Positions 17,653 through 26,398 are shown, counted from the first letter of the stretch. The stretch: 64,000 bases of DNA from an uncultured Prevotellaceae bacterium (GCA_900314655.1 OMWC01000009.1:1-64000); one strand, 5' to 3'. Notes: a model not told the origin generated them from the letters alone. Made by a program: numbers and translations.

Positions 17653-17661
17653 TATCTTTGC
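17653..17661 (+). promoter_or_regulatory. -7 promoter box of the cobW gene
   Basis: TATCTTTGC, about 56 nt before the ATG at 17718. Confidence 0.6.
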
Positions 17662-17717
17662 ACTTGTAAACGAGTACTATCTCCGGGAAGTGATAAAAAC
17701 ATAAAGAAATAGCATAT

Positions 17718-19007
17718 ATGAATAAGATTGAAACACCCGTCCTGCTGCTTACGGGTTACTTAGGCAGTGGCAAGACTACGCTGCTCAACCGTATCCTGCA
17801 GAACAAAAAGGGAATCAAGTTCGCGGTCATCGTGAACGATATCGGGGAGGTGAACATCGATGCAAGCCTTATAGAGAAGGGAGGTATCGTGAACGAGCAA
17901 GACGACTCGCTGGTGGCCCTGCAGAACGGTTGCATCTGCTGCACGCTGAAGATGGACCTCGTGAAGCAATTGCAGGACATCATCGCGCTCCACCGCTTCG
18001 ACTATATCGTGATAGAGGCCAGCGGCATCTGCGAACCGGCACCCATCGCACAGACCATCTGTTCCATCCCGCAGATGGCTCCCGAGGTGACGGCAGAGGG
18101 ATATCCGCGGCTCGACAGCATCGTGACCGTGGTGGATGCCCTGCGGCTGAAGGACGAATTCGGAGGCGGAAACGACCTGCTGAAGCAAAACTTGGAAGAG
18201 GACGACATCGAGAACCTCGTGATCCAGCAGATAGAATTCTGCAACATCGTACTGCTCAATAAGGCCGCCGACGTGGAGCCCCATGAACTGGGCCGCATCC
18301 GCGAGATTATCCGCACGCTGCAACCCAAGGCTGAGATCATCGACTGCAACTACGGCGACGTGGATCTGGACAAGATCATCAATACCCACATGTTCGATTT
18401 CAACGAGGTGGCCACTTCGGCTGCTTGGATAGCCGAAATCGAGGGGCATCATGACGACGATGACGATGACGATGACGAAGACGATGACCATAACGAAAAC
18501 GAAGACGAAAACGAAGACCATGATGAGCATGAGCATCACCACCATCATGACCACGATGACGATGACGAGCACGAGGAGCACGGACACCACCATCATCACC
18601 ATCACCACCACGACCATGAAGGGGGCGAAGTGGAGGAATACGGCATCGGCACCTACGTCTATTACCGCCGCCCGGCCTTCGACCTGGGACGCTTCGACGA
18701 GTTCGTGGCCCGCAAATGGCCCAAGAACGTGATCCGCGCCAAGGGCATCTGCTATTTCGATGACGAAAAGCAGACCTGCTACGTGTTCGAACAGGCTGGC
18801 AAACAGGTGTCGCTCCGCAATGCCGGCCAATGGTATGCCACGATGCCGAAGGATCAGCTGGCACAGTTCCTGCACCAGAACCCTGGCGTGATGCGCGACT
18901 GGGACGTGAAGTATGGCGACCGCATGCAGAAACTGGTCTTCATCGGCCAGCATCTCGACAGAAAAGAGATTGAGCGGCTGCTCGACGAATGCCTGGCCGA
19001 GGAATAG
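17718..19007 (+). CDS. CobW/COG0523 GTP-binding metal chaperone with His/Asp-rich tract
   Basis: 429 residues. Walker A GYLGSGKTTL (13-22), the metal-binding GCICC motif (about 71-75) that defines COG0523, and a CobW C-terminal domain (about 345-425). Family members use GTP hydrolysis to load zinc or cobalt into client enzymes. Residues about 244-306 form an extreme low-complexity tract dominated by Asp, Glu and His with runs of eight Asp and nine His, likely a metal-storage arm. No Zur-type operator is obvious. Its stop codon starts the heptamer array at 19005, and mutS2 begins 61 nt later. Confidence 0.92.
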   Translation: MNKIETPVLLLTGYLGSGKTTLLNRILQNKKGIKFAVIVNDIGEVNIDASLIEKGGIVNEQDDSLVALQNGCICCTLKMDLVKQLQDIIALHRFDYIVIEASGICEPAPIAQTICSIPQMAPEVTAEGYPRLDSIVTVVDALRLKDEFGGGNDLLKQNLEEDDIENLVIQQIEFCNIVLLNKAADVEPHELGRIREIIRTLQPKAEIIDCNYGDVDLDKIINTHMFDFNEVATSAAWIAEIEGHHDDDDDDDDEDDDHNENEDENEDHDEHEHHHHHDHDDDDEHEEHGHHHHHHHHHDHEGGEVEEYGIGTYVYYRRPAFDLGRFDEFVARKWPKNVIRAKGICYFDDEKQTCYVFEQAGKQVSLRNAGQWYATMPKDQLAQFLHQNPGVMRDWDVKYGDRMQKLVFIGQHLDRKEIERLLDECLAEE

Positions 19008-19032
19008 AGTGTAGAATGTAGAGTGTAGAATT
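19005..19032 (+). repeat. heptamer array starting at the cobW stop codon
   Basis: Four units TAGAGTG, TAGAATG, TAGAGTG, TAGAATT. The TAG of the first unit is the cobW stop. The 7-bp period puts TAG in all three frames. A further pair CGATAGA, CGATAGG follows in the same phase at 19047-19060. Confidence 0.8.
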
Positions 19033-19068
19033 ATAATTACATTTTGCGATAGACGATAGGGCTTAAAA

Positions 19069-21591
19069 GTGATTTATCCAGAAACATTTGAACAGAAGAT
19101 AGGGTTCACGGAAGTACGGGCGATGCTGCGCGAGAAATGCCTCAGCACGCTTGGCAAGGAGCAGGTGGAACAGGTAGCCATGAGCGACGACGCGCAGACG
19201 GTCAACGAATGGCTGCTGCAGGTGAGGGAGTTCCGCCGCATCGAGGAAGGGACAGAGGAGTTTCCGCTGAGCAACTTCTTCGACGTGCGCCAGAGCGTGG
19301 CACGCATCCGCCTGGAAGGAACCCACATGGAAGAACAGGAGCTATTCGACCTGAAACGCTCGCTGGAGACCATCCATCAGATCATACGCTTCCTGAACCC
19401 AACCGACGGCGACATGCCCTACCCTGCCCTGCAGCGGCTGACGGAGAACGTGCGCATCTTCCCAAACCTGGTGAACGGCATCAATCGCATCCTCGACAAA
19501 TATGGGAAGGTGAAAGACTCCGCCTCACCCGAACTGGGCAACATCCGCCGCGAGCTGGCCAAGACCGAGGGCAGCATCTCGCGCACGCTGAACAGCATCC
19601 TGCATGCGGCCCAGAGTGAAGGACTGGTGGAGAAAGACGTCACACCCGCCGTGCGCGACGGACGCCTGGTGATACCCGTAGCTCCGGCTTTGAAGCGCAA
19701 GATACGCGGTATCGTCCACGATGAGAGCGCCTCCGGAAAGACGGTCTTCATAGAGCCTACCGAGGTGGTGGAGGCCAACAATCGCATCCGCGAACTGGAG
19801 GCCGACGAGCGCCGCGAAATCATCCGCATACTGACCGATTTCTCGAAGGAACTGCGCCCCTATGTGAAGGACATCCTCAATTCCTACCGCTTCCTGGCCG
19901 CCATCGACCTCATCCAAGCCAAGGCCGCCTTGGCCAAAGCCTTTGAGGCCACAGAGCCGGAAGTCAGCGAAGAACCGCTCATCGACTGGACGCGCGCCAT
20001 CCATCCCCTGCTGCGCCAGGCGCTACTGACACAGGGAAAACAGGTGGTGCCGCTCGACATCATGCTCACTCCCGAGAAACGCATCCTGATTATCTCAGGA
20101 CCGAATGCCGGCGGAAAATCGGTATGCCTGAAGACCACCGGACTGCTGCAATACATGCTGCAATGCGGACTGAGCATACCCCTGAGCGAACGCTCCCACT
20201 GCGGCATCTTCCAGAACATCCTCATCGACATCGGCGACGAACAGAGCATCGAGAACGACCTAAGCACCTATTCGAGCCACCTGCTCAACATGAAGAACAT
20301 GATGAAGACGGCTAACGGTAGGACGCTGATACTGATTGATGAATTCGGGACCGGCACCGAGCCTCAGATAGGCGGAGCCATCGCCGAAAGCGTGCTCGGA
20401 CAGTTCTGCAAGAAACAGGCCTGGGGCGTCATCACCACCCACTATCAGAACCTGAAGCATTTTGCCGATTCGCACGAAGGCATAGCCAACGGCGCAATGC
20501 TCTACGACCGCCATCAGATGCAGGCTTTATTCCAACTTCAGATAGGTCAGCCAGGCTCTTCGTTTGCCATCGAGATAGCGCGCAAGATAGGACTGCCGGA
20601 AGAGGTGATCCAAGAAGCCACCGACATCGTGGGCCGCGACTACGTGCAGATTGACAAGTACTTACAGGATATCGTTAGAGACAAACGTTACTGGGAGTCG
20701 AAGCGCCAGGGCATCCACCAGCACGAGAAGAACATGCAGCACACCATTGAGCGCTATGAGAGCCAGGTGGAGGAAGTGGAACGCGAGCGCAAGGCCATCC
20801 TGGCACGAGCCAAGGAAGAGGCAGAGCAACTGCTGCGCGAGAGTAACAAGAAGATAGAGAACGCCATCCGCGAGATACGCGAAAGCCAAGCCGAGAAAGA
20901 AGCCGCCAAGCGCATCCGCGAGGAGCTCAACGCCTTCCGCGAGGAAATCAGCGAGGCAGATGCCACGCAGAACGACGAAATGATTGCGCGCAAGATCAGG
21001 CAGATACAAGAGCGCAAAGCCCGAAAGGAGAAACGGCGCGCCGAGAAAAACGAGCAAGCCAGACAGCAATCTCAAACACAGGCTTCTGCCGCCACCACAG
21101 CAGCCCCCTCCAAAGCCAAGGAGACACTCAGCGTGGGCGACACCGTGCGCATCAAGGGGCTGACCACCGTGGGACGCATCGAGAGCACCGACGGGAAGAT
21201 GGCAACGGTCATCTTCGGCGACATGCGCACCAAGATGCGCACCGAAAGGCTGGAACGCGCCGAGGCTCCCAAGAAGACAGAGGCTCCAAGCGCCTACATG
21301 GCTTCGAGCAAGACCACACGTGAGACTATCGACAACCGCCGCCAGCAGTTCCATCAGGACATCGACGTGCGCGGCATGCGCGGCGACGAGGCCATCAACG
21401 CCGTGATGTATTTCATCGACGATGCCATCCTGGTGGGCATGAGCCGCGTACGCATCCTCCACGGCACGGGTACGGGCATCCTGCGCACCCTGATACGCGA
21501 CTATCTGGCCACCGTGCCTAATGTGGCCGGTTTCCGCGATGAGCATGTGCAATTCGGCGGGGCTGGCATCACGGTCGTTGACCTGGATTGA
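19069..21591 (+). CDS. mutS2: endonuclease MutS2
   Basis: 840 residues starting at GTG. Order: MutS core and lever helices, ATPase with Walker A GPNAGGKS (about 344-351) and Walker B TLILIDEFGTG (about 418-428), a long coiled coil (about 540-690), a KOW-like patch (VGDTVRIKGLTTVGRIESTDG) and a C-terminal Smr nuclease domain with DIDVRGMRGDEA and LHGTGTGILR. MutS2 proteins act on recombination intermediates and, in some bacteria, on collided ribosomes through the Smr domain. It probably shares the cobW transcript and ends at the bidirectional terminator at 21625. Confidence 0.95.
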   Translation: MIYPETFEQKIGFTEVRAMLREKCLSTLGKEQVEQVAMSDDAQTVNEWLLQVREFRRIEEGTEEFPLSNFFDVRQSVARIRLEGTHMEEQELFDLKRSLETIHQIIRFLNPTDGDMPYPALQRLTENVRIFPNLVNGINRILDKYGKVKDSASPELGNIRRELAKTEGSISRTLNSILHAAQSEGLVEKDVTPAVRDGRLVIPVAPALKRKIRGIVHDESASGKTVFIEPTEVVEANNRIRELEADERREIIRILTDFSKELRPYVKDILNSYRFLAAIDLIQAKAALAKAFEATEPEVSEEPLIDWTRAIHPLLRQALLTQGKQVVPLDIMLTPEKRILIISGPNAGGKSVCLKTTGLLQYMLQCGLSIPLSERSHCGIFQNILIDIGDEQSIENDLSTYSSHLLNMKNMMKTANGRTLILIDEFGTGTEPQIGGAIAESVLGQFCKKQAWGVITTHYQNLKHFADSHEGIANGAMLYDRHQMQALFQLQIGQPGSSFAIEIARKIGLPEEVIQEATDIVGRDYVQIDKYLQDIVRDKRYWESKRQGIHQHEKNMQHTIERYESQVEEVERERKAILARAKEEAEQLLRESNKKIENAIREIRESQAEKEAAKRIREELNAFREEISEADATQNDEMIARKIRQIQERKARKEKRRAEKNEQARQQSQTQASAATTAAPSKAKETLSVGDTVRIKGLTTVGRIESTDGKMATVIFGDMRTKMRTERLERAEAPKKTEAPSAYMASSKTTRETIDNRRQQFHQDIDVRGMRGDEAINAVMYFIDDAILVGMSRVRILHGTGTGILRTLIRDYLATVPNVAGFRDEHVQFGGAGITVVDLD

Positions 21592-21624
21592 TTATAAACG
21601 ATAAAAAACTTCGAAGAATGATAT

Positions 21625-21659
21625 AAAAAGAGCAACGCCTCGATGACGTTGCTCTTTTT
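21625..21659. terminator. bidirectional terminator between mutS2 and tRNA-Thr
   Basis: AAAAAGAGCAACG at 21625-21637 pairs perfectly with CGTTGCTCTTTTT at 21647-21659. It ends in T runs on both strands, so it can stop mutS2 (+) and the tRNA/SRP transcript (-). Confidence 0.9.
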
Positions 21660-21663
21660 CTTG

Positions 21664-21737
21664 AGCCTCTTGTCGGATTCGAACCAACGACCCCGAGATT
21701 ACAAATCACGTGCTCTGGCCAACTGAGCTAAAGAGGC
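21664..21737 (-). tRNA. trnT: tRNA-Thr (anticodon TGT)
   Basis: The minus strand folds as a cloverleaf. Acceptor GCCTCTT/AAGAGGC, D stem GCTC/GAGC, anticodon loop TTTGTAA with anticodon TGT at 21703-21701, and T arm with GTTCGAATC. The anticodon stem has one T-T mismatch. CCA is not encoded. It directly follows the SRP RNA on the same strand. Confidence 0.95.
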
Positions 21738-21740
21738 GGG

Positions 21741-21840
21741 TGGGCAGCTACTTACATCGCGCCGCTACAACCAACTACCTTTGCTACGTTCCCGTCCTGG
21801 AGGATTCGAAGGGAGCTGGCCGTGCAAGACTGCCCGTCTT
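21741..21840 (-). ncRNA. ffs: signal recognition particle RNA, small bacterial type
   Basis: The minus strand gives a ~100-nt hairpin closed by GGGCAG/CTGCCC. The apical SRP core is recognisable: CAG, then GACG-GGAA-CGT (GGAA tetraloop at 21792-21789), then AGCA, as in the E. coli CAGGTCCGGAAGGAAGCA. The 3' half also matches (GATGTAAGTAGCTG). The RNA guides ribosomes making membrane proteins together with Ffh. Exact ends are inferred from the terminal stem. Confidence 0.88.
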
Positions 21841-21858
21841 TTTTTGCGTTAAGCGGGT

Positions 21859-21867
21859 GCAAAGGTA
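21859..21867 (-). promoter_or_regulatory. -7 promoter box of the SRP RNA-tRNA unit
   Basis: TACCTTTGC on the minus strand, about 20 nt before the SRP RNA stem. Confidence 0.65.
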
Positions 21868-21877
21868 CAAATAAAAG

Positions 21878-21905
21878 TGAAGAGTGAAGAGTGAAGCGTG
21901 AAGAA
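21878..21905 (+). repeat. heptamer array TGAAGRG
   Basis: Units TGAAGAG, TGAAGAG, TGAAGCG, TGAAGAA. The first two are identical to the array after xth (34760). This copy follows no coding gene; it sits between the SRP promoter (-) and the DUF4199 promoter (+). Confidence 0.8.
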
Positions 21906-21992
21906 TTTTAGGATTTTAACTATTTTTTTGTCTATAGTGTTCAATTAAACAAATAAATTCGCATTTCTCTTCGCTAAATCGAATTTTTGACG

Positions 21993-22001
21993 TACCTTTG
22001 C
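21993..22001 (+). promoter_or_regulatory. -7 promoter box of the DUF4199 gene
   Basis: TACCTTTGC, 8 nt before the ATG at 22010. Confidence 0.65.
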
Positions 22002-22009
22002 AGGGAAAT

Positions 22010-22582
22010 ATGACACGTTACGAAGAAATAGAACAGCTGCACGCGTTTGCGCGCGTGGATGGAGTGCTCATCGCAGGCCTTTGGATACTGAGTTTCGCCT
22101 GTTTCGTGGGCAACTTCGTCAACCCGATGTTTGCCATCGGTGCATTCGGGCTGGGAGCCTTCTCGCTCGTCTTTGCCACCATGCGGCTGAAGCGGTTTCG
22201 CGACGAGGTGCTCGGCGGGGTCATCTCCTTCCGCAAGGCATTGGGCTACAGCCTGTTGCAATACCTCCATGCCGCCCTGCTCTTTGCCGCGGCTCAGTTT
22301 GTCTATTTCCAGTTCATCGACCACGGTTTCCTCATCGAGCACTACACGGCCATGATGAAGACGCCGGAGTTTATGGAGGCCATGAAGATCTACGGACTGA
22401 AGGAGGACGACATCAAGCTCGTGATGCAGAACATGGGAGCCATGCGCCCCATCGACAACGCCCTGCAGTTCTTCACCACTAACGTGTTTATCGGAGCGTT
22501 TGTCAGCATTCCCGTGGCTTTCCTGATGCGACGGGAACCCACCAACCGCCAGTTCTACAAAAACCAAAACCGTCAATCGTAA
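22010..22582 (+). CDS. DUF4199 family membrane protein
   Basis: 190 residues with about four transmembrane helices (starting VLIAGLWILSFACFVGNFV, then MFAIGAFGLGAFSLVFA, LLQYLHAALLFAAAQFVYF and TTNVFIGAFVSIPVAFLM). The pattern and the following GT2 gene match the Bacteroidetes DUF4199 family. Function unknown; an inner-membrane role in lipid or glycan traffic is a guess from its neighbour. A TTG start at 21998 overlaps the promoter box and was rejected. The glycosyltransferase follows after 15 nt. Confidence 0.85.
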   Translation: MTRYEEIEQLHAFARVDGVLIAGLWILSFACFVGNFVNPMFAIGAFGLGAFSLVFATMRLKRFRDEVLGGVISFRKALGYSLLQYLHAALLFAAAQFVYFQFIDHGFLIEHYTAMMKTPEFMEAMKIYGLKEDDIKLVMQNMGAMRPIDNALQFFTTNVFIGAFVSIPVAFLMRREPTNRQFYKNQNRQS

Positions 22583-22597
22583 AACCCAAAGAAAAAA

Positions 22598-23560
22598 ATG
22601 GATATATCAGTTGTAATCCCCCTCTACAACGAGGATGAATCAATACCCGAACTCTTCGCGTGGATTCAGCGCGTGATGAGCGAGAACGGCTTCACCTACG
22701 AAGTGATTTTCATCAACGACGGCTCTACGGACCAGAGTTGGAAAATCATCTCCCAGCTCTGTGAGCAATATCCAGAGGCCAAAGGCATCAAGTTCCGCCG
22801 CAACTACGGCAAGAGCCCGGCGCTCTACTGCGGCTTCAAGGAAGCACAGGGCGACGTGGTGATCACGATGGATGCCGACCTGCAGGACTCGCCCGACGAG
22901 ATTCCAGGGCTCTACCGCATGATCAAGGAAGAGGGCTACGACCTGGTGAGCGGCTACAAGCAGAAACGCTACGACCCCATTTCGAAGACCATTCCCACGA
23001 AGCTCTTCAACGCCACCGCCCGCAAGGTGAGCGGTATCAAGAACCTCCACGACTTCAACTGCGGCCTGAAGGCCTATCGCAAGGATGTGGTGAAGAATAT
23101 CGAGGTATATGGCGAGATGCACCGCTACATCCCCTATCTGGCCAAGAATGCCGGATTCGATAAGATTGGTGAGAAGGTGGTGCATCATCAAGCCCGCAAA
23201 TACGGCACTTCGAAGTTCATGGGGCTCAACCGCTTCGTGAACGGCTATCTCGACCTGCTCACGCTCTGGTTTCTCTCCACCTTCGGCAAGAAGCCCATGC
23301 ACGTGTTCGGATTCCTGGGGAGCATCATGTTCTTCATCGGATTCGTGGCTGCAGCCATCATCGGCGGCCACAAGCTCTACTCGCTGGCTGCCGGAGTGCC
23401 CGACCGCCTGGTCACCGACTCTCCCTACTTCTATATCTCGCTGACGATGATGATCATCGGCACGCAGCTGTTTCTCACGGGATTCATCGGCGACCTCGTC
23501 AGCCGCACCTCACAAAACCGCAACGACTACCAGATAGAAGAAGAAATACTGAAGAAATGA
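22598..23560 (+). CDS. GT2 family glycosyltransferase (GtrB/polyprenyl-phosphate type)
   Basis: 320 residues. GT-A nucleotide-sugar domain with VVIPLYNEDESIPELF, INDGSTDQS and DADLQDSP, the metal-binding DxD region (near 91-97). Two transmembrane helices follow at about 235-300, as in GtrB and DPM-like enzymes that transfer a sugar to undecaprenyl phosphate on the inner face of the membrane. The acceptor and sugar are not deducible. The stop overlaps the next start by 4 nt, indicating an operon with two envelope proteins. Confidence 0.9.
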   Translation: MDISVVIPLYNEDESIPELFAWIQRVMSENGFTYEVIFINDGSTDQSWKIISQLCEQYPEAKGIKFRRNYGKSPALYCGFKEAQGDVVITMDADLQDSPDEIPGLYRMIKEEGYDLVSGYKQKRYDPISKTIPTKLFNATARKVSGIKNLHDFNCGLKAYRKDVVKNIEVYGEMHRYIPYLAKNAGFDKIGEKVVHHQARKYGTSKFMGLNRFVNGYLDLLTLWFLSTFGKKPMHVFGFLGSIMFFIGFVAAAIIGGHKLYSLAAGVPDRLVTDSPYFYISLTMMIIGTQLFLTGFIGDLVSRTSQNRNDYQIEEEILKK

Positions 23561-24039
23561 AGAAAATCCTCCTTTTTTTCTCTATGGTGCTCATCGTCAG
23601 CGCCTGCTCTACGGTTGACTGCCCCTTAAACAATAGGGTCATGGCCCGGTATGCGCTGAAAAAAGCCGACGGCACCGCCGACACGCTCACCGACTCGCTT
23701 TACGTGAGAGGCATCAGGATGGATGATGACACACTTCTGCTCAACAGCGGCATAAACCTTGCTGCATTCGACATTGCCATGAGCGACTCGAGAAAAGAAG
23801 ACGTGCTGGGATTTACCTTCATCAACGACGACAAAGAAATCACCCGCGATACCGTATGGATTGCGAAGGAGAACTACCCGCACCTGGAATCCGTGGACTG
23901 CGGACCGAAATTCTTCCACACCGTTACCGAAGTGAGATATACCCGCAACCGCATAGACAGAATAGAACTCATCAAGAAGAACGTAGCATATGAATCGACC
24001 GAAGAGAATTTCCACATATATCTTTTTCCTGTCTATTAG
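23557..24039 (+). CDS. DUF6452-like lipoprotein
   Basis: 160 residues with a lipoprotein signal (SACSTVDCP, lipidated Cys17). The body is short and beta-rich, with a CSTVDCPLNN start that I associate with Bacteroidales DUF6452-type proteins; the family assignment is from memory and tentative. In Bacteroidetes such genes pair with DUF6048 barrels, as here. Overlaps both neighbours (4 nt with the GT2 gene, 50 nt with the next). Confidence 0.6.
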   Translation: MKKILLFFSMVLIVSACSTVDCPLNNRVMARYALKKADGTADTLTDSLYVRGIRMDDDTLLLNSGINLAAFDIAMSDSRKEDVLGFTFINDDKEITRDTVWIAKENYPHLESVDCGPKFFHTVTEVRYTRNRIDRIELIKKNVAYESTEENFHIYLFPVY

Positions 24040-24670
24040 TCTGCTGTTTTCTGCAACAGCCCACGCCCAGCGGGAGAAAACCCCAATCCTGCCCGACAGC
24101 ACGGCATGGTTTCAGGGCGTGGAAGTTTCGGCAGAAATGGTGGGAGCCGCGATGAAACTGCTCGGTGACCGCGGCCAGTATGAAGCTGGCGTGCGCATCA
24201 ACCTCAAGGACAGGTATTTCCCCGTGGCAGAAGTGGGTTACGGCATGTGCGACCACGAGGAAAAAACCACCAACATCACTTACAAGACCAAAGCTCCATA
24301 CGGCAGAATAGGTCTTGACTTCAACGTCATGAAGAACAAGCACGACGCCTACCGGCTGTATTTAGGAGCAAGATATGGCTTCACTTCATTCAAGGCAGAC
24401 TACAGTTCTCCTCCTGTCATCGATGCCAAATGGGGAGGCACGACGGAATGGGGAGAAACAGGCATGAAGTGCAAATATCACTGGGCAGAAGCCGTATTCG
24501 GAGTGCAGGCCAAGATCTGGAAATTCGTCCATCTGGGATGGAGCATGCGCTACAAGAAACGCATCTCCTATTCTGAAGGCGAACACAGCAAGGCTTGGTA
24601 TGTGCCAGGCTTTGGAAAATCAGGCAATTCCAACATCATGGGCACATTCCACCTCATTTTTGTCATCTAA
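23990..24670 (+). CDS. DUF6048-like outer-membrane beta-barrel protein
   Basis: 226 residues with a signal peptide ending ATAHAQ. The body has alternating amphipathic strands and glycine-rich turns (RYGFTSFKADY, FVHLGWSMRYKKRIS) typical of small outer-membrane barrels, and ends with IFVI. The pairing with the preceding lipoprotein suggests the DUF6452/DUF6048 pair found across Bacteroidetes. The start lies inside the previous gene, so the two are translationally coupled. Function unknown. Confidence 0.65.
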   Translation: MNRPKRISTYIFFLSISLLFSATAHAQREKTPILPDSTAWFQGVEVSAEMVGAAMKLLGDRGQYEAGVRINLKDRYFPVAEVGYGMCDHEEKTTNITYKTKAPYGRIGLDFNVMKNKHDAYRLYLGARYGFTSFKADYSSPPVIDAKWGGTTEWGETGMKCKYHWAEAVFGVQAKIWKFVHLGWSMRYKKRISYSEGEHSKAWYVPGFGKSGNSNIMGTFHLIFVI

Positions 24671-24684
24671 TAACAAATCGGAAC

Positions 24685-25713
24685 ATGGAAAACAAACGAA
24701 ACAAAAAAAGGCTGACTCTGCAATTAGGCTTTCTTGCCTTTCTGATCATCGGCACCGTGCTGATCATCAAGCATCAGCACAACATGCCCTACCAGCACAA
24801 CCGAGGACAGATATTCGGCACTTTCTACAGCATTACCTATCAGTGTGACAACGACTTACAGAAAGAGATTGAAGCAGAGCTCAAGAAGGTTGACCAGGCG
24901 CTCTCCATGTTCAACAAAGAGAGTATTATCTCCAAGATTAACCGCAATGAAAAGGTGGAACTCAACGAGATGTTCCTGCAAGTCTTCACCCTTGCCCAGA
25001 AAGTATCGCAAGACACAGACGGGGCTTTCGACATTACGGTTGCCCCACTGGTAAACGCATGGGGATTCGGATTCAAGACCGGTGACCAGCCGTCGGTCGC
25101 TTCCATTGACAGCCTCATGAGTACGGTGGGATACAATAAGATTTCATTGAAAGGCCGACAAGTCTTCAAGGAGAACAAGAACACGATGCTCGACTGCTCA
25201 GCCATCGCCAAGGGCTATGGCAGCGACGTGGTGGCCGCTTTCCTGAAAAAGCGCGGCATCGAGAACTTCATGGTGGAAATTGGCGGTGAGGTGGTCACGC
25301 AGGGCATTAGCGAGAAGCGGGTGCCATGGCGCATCGGAGTGACAAAACCCACCGAAGATTCGCTCAGTATCGGTGACGAGCTGCAGACGGTACTCAACGT
25401 CACCAACAAGGCCATGGCCACCAGCGGTAACTACCGCAATTTCTACTATAAGGACGGCAAGAAATACGCCCACACCATTGACCCTAAGACCGGCTATCCC
25501 GTGCAGCACTCGCTGCTCTCTGCCACCGTTCTGGCCAACAACTGCGCTACGGCCGATGCCTATGCCACCTCATTCATGGTGATGGGCATAGAAAAAGCCA
25601 AGGCCGTACTGGAGCGCCATCCCGAACTGATGGCCTATTTCATTTATTCAGACAAGAAAGGAGAACTTGCTGTTTGGTATAGTCCGTCCATGAAAGACAA
25701 AATCCTGGAATAG
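24685..25713 (+). CDS. apbE: FAD:protein FMN transferase
   Basis: 342 residues, ApbE family. It attaches FMN to threonine of flavoproteins such as NqrB/NqrC and RnfG in the periplasm. Motifs: GQIFGTFYSITY, FDITVAPLVNAWGFG, LDCSAIAKGYGSD, VEIGGEVVTQG, HTIDPKTGYPV and a final ATADAYATSFMVMG. The N-terminus has one membrane segment (LQLGFLAFLIIGTVLII) without a lipobox Cys. Start chosen at ATG 24685, 14 nt after the barrel gene; the frame is open further upstream but overlaps that gene. Probably supplies FMN to the Na+-pumping NADH dehydrogenase encoded elsewhere. Confidence 0.93.
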   Translation: MENKRNKKRLTLQLGFLAFLIIGTVLIIKHQHNMPYQHNRGQIFGTFYSITYQCDNDLQKEIEAELKKVDQALSMFNKESIISKINRNEKVELNEMFLQVFTLAQKVSQDTDGAFDITVAPLVNAWGFGFKTGDQPSVASIDSLMSTVGYNKISLKGRQVFKENKNTMLDCSAIAKGYGSDVVAAFLKKRGIENFMVEIGGEVVTQGISEKRVPWRIGVTKPTEDSLSIGDELQTVLNVTNKAMATSGNYRNFYYKDGKKYAHTIDPKTGYPVQHSLLSATVLANNCATADAYATSFMVMGIEKAKAVLERHPELMAYFIYSDKKGELAVWYSPSMKDKILE

Positions 25714-25714
25714 C

Positions 25715-26398
25715 TTGGCCTTAGAAAACATCTTTGAGAAGCTGCTCGAGCTCCCGCTCTTCCAGGGAATGAGCCACAACGACCTGAACCAGGTGGTTGC
25801 ACACACCAAATTCGGCTTTCTGAAAATAGCACGCAACAAAGCGGTTGTCAGCGAAGGCGACACCTGCCAGCACATCTATTTCCTTACCAGTGGCTCGGTC
25901 AAAGTGGAAAGCCGCGCCGACGATGGCTGTTATAGCTTCACCGAGAAGATGACAGCTCCCGACGTCATCCAGCCAGAGCGCCTCTTCGGCCTGACGCAGC
26001 GCTATACCAAGTCGTTCACAGCCCTTGAAGAGTGCAGCATCCTCCGCATCGACAAGCAACAGGTGTTGAGACTCATTGCAGAACAGGAAATCTTCCGGCT
26101 CAACCTGCTCAACATCATCAGCACCCAAAGTCAGCGCATCAGTCACCAGCCCTGGCGGCAGCCAGCAACCACCATCCGGCAGAAGATTGTGCGCTTCGTG
26201 GAAAGCCGCAGTTTGCGCCCCGCAGGCCCCAAGACCCTGCACATCAGAATGGAAGACATGGCCCGGCTGATAGCCGAGAGCCGTCTCAATCTCAGCCGCG
26301 AGCTCAACAAGATGCACGACGAAGGCATCATCAACATAACACGCGGCGAAATCCATATTCCAGCCCTTGAGAAGCTCATTGCAATAAATAATCGTTAA
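25715..26398 (+). CDS. Crp/Fnr family transcriptional regulator
   Basis: 227 residues starting at TTG, one base after the apbE stop. Cyclic-nucleotide-binding fold at about 15-125 (LFQGMSHNDLNQVVAHT, YFLTSGSVKVESRADDG) and winged-helix DNA-binding domain at about 150-220 (MEDMARLIAESRLNLSRELNKM as recognition helices). No cysteine cluster of an oxygen sensor. Its coupling to apbE suggests shared control with redox metabolism, but the effector and targets cannot be read. Confidence 0.85.
   Translation: MALENIFEKLLELPLFQGMSHNDLNQVVAHTKFGFLKIARNKAVVSEGDTCQHIYFLTSGSVKVESRADDGCYSFTEKMTAPDVIQPERLFGLTQRYTKSFTALEECSILRIDKQQVLRLIAEQEIFRLNLLNIISTQSQRISHQPWRQPATTIRQKIVRFVESRSLRPAGPKTLHIRMEDMARLIAESRLNLSRELNKMHDEGIINITRGEIHIPALEKLIAINNR

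Noticed and set aside
17760..18953. Long antisense reading frame (397 codons) opposite cobW
   Set aside because: It mirrors the biased Asp/His tract, yielding Val/Met runs, and lacks any family similarity; the plus-strand CobW is unambiguous.
21741..21840. SRP RNA on the plus strand
   Set aside because: The GGAA tetraloop with AGCA after it and the promoter box are all on the minus strand.
24595..24684. Upstream extension of apbE
   Set aside because: It lies in another frame over the end of the barrel gene and lacks ApbE similarity.
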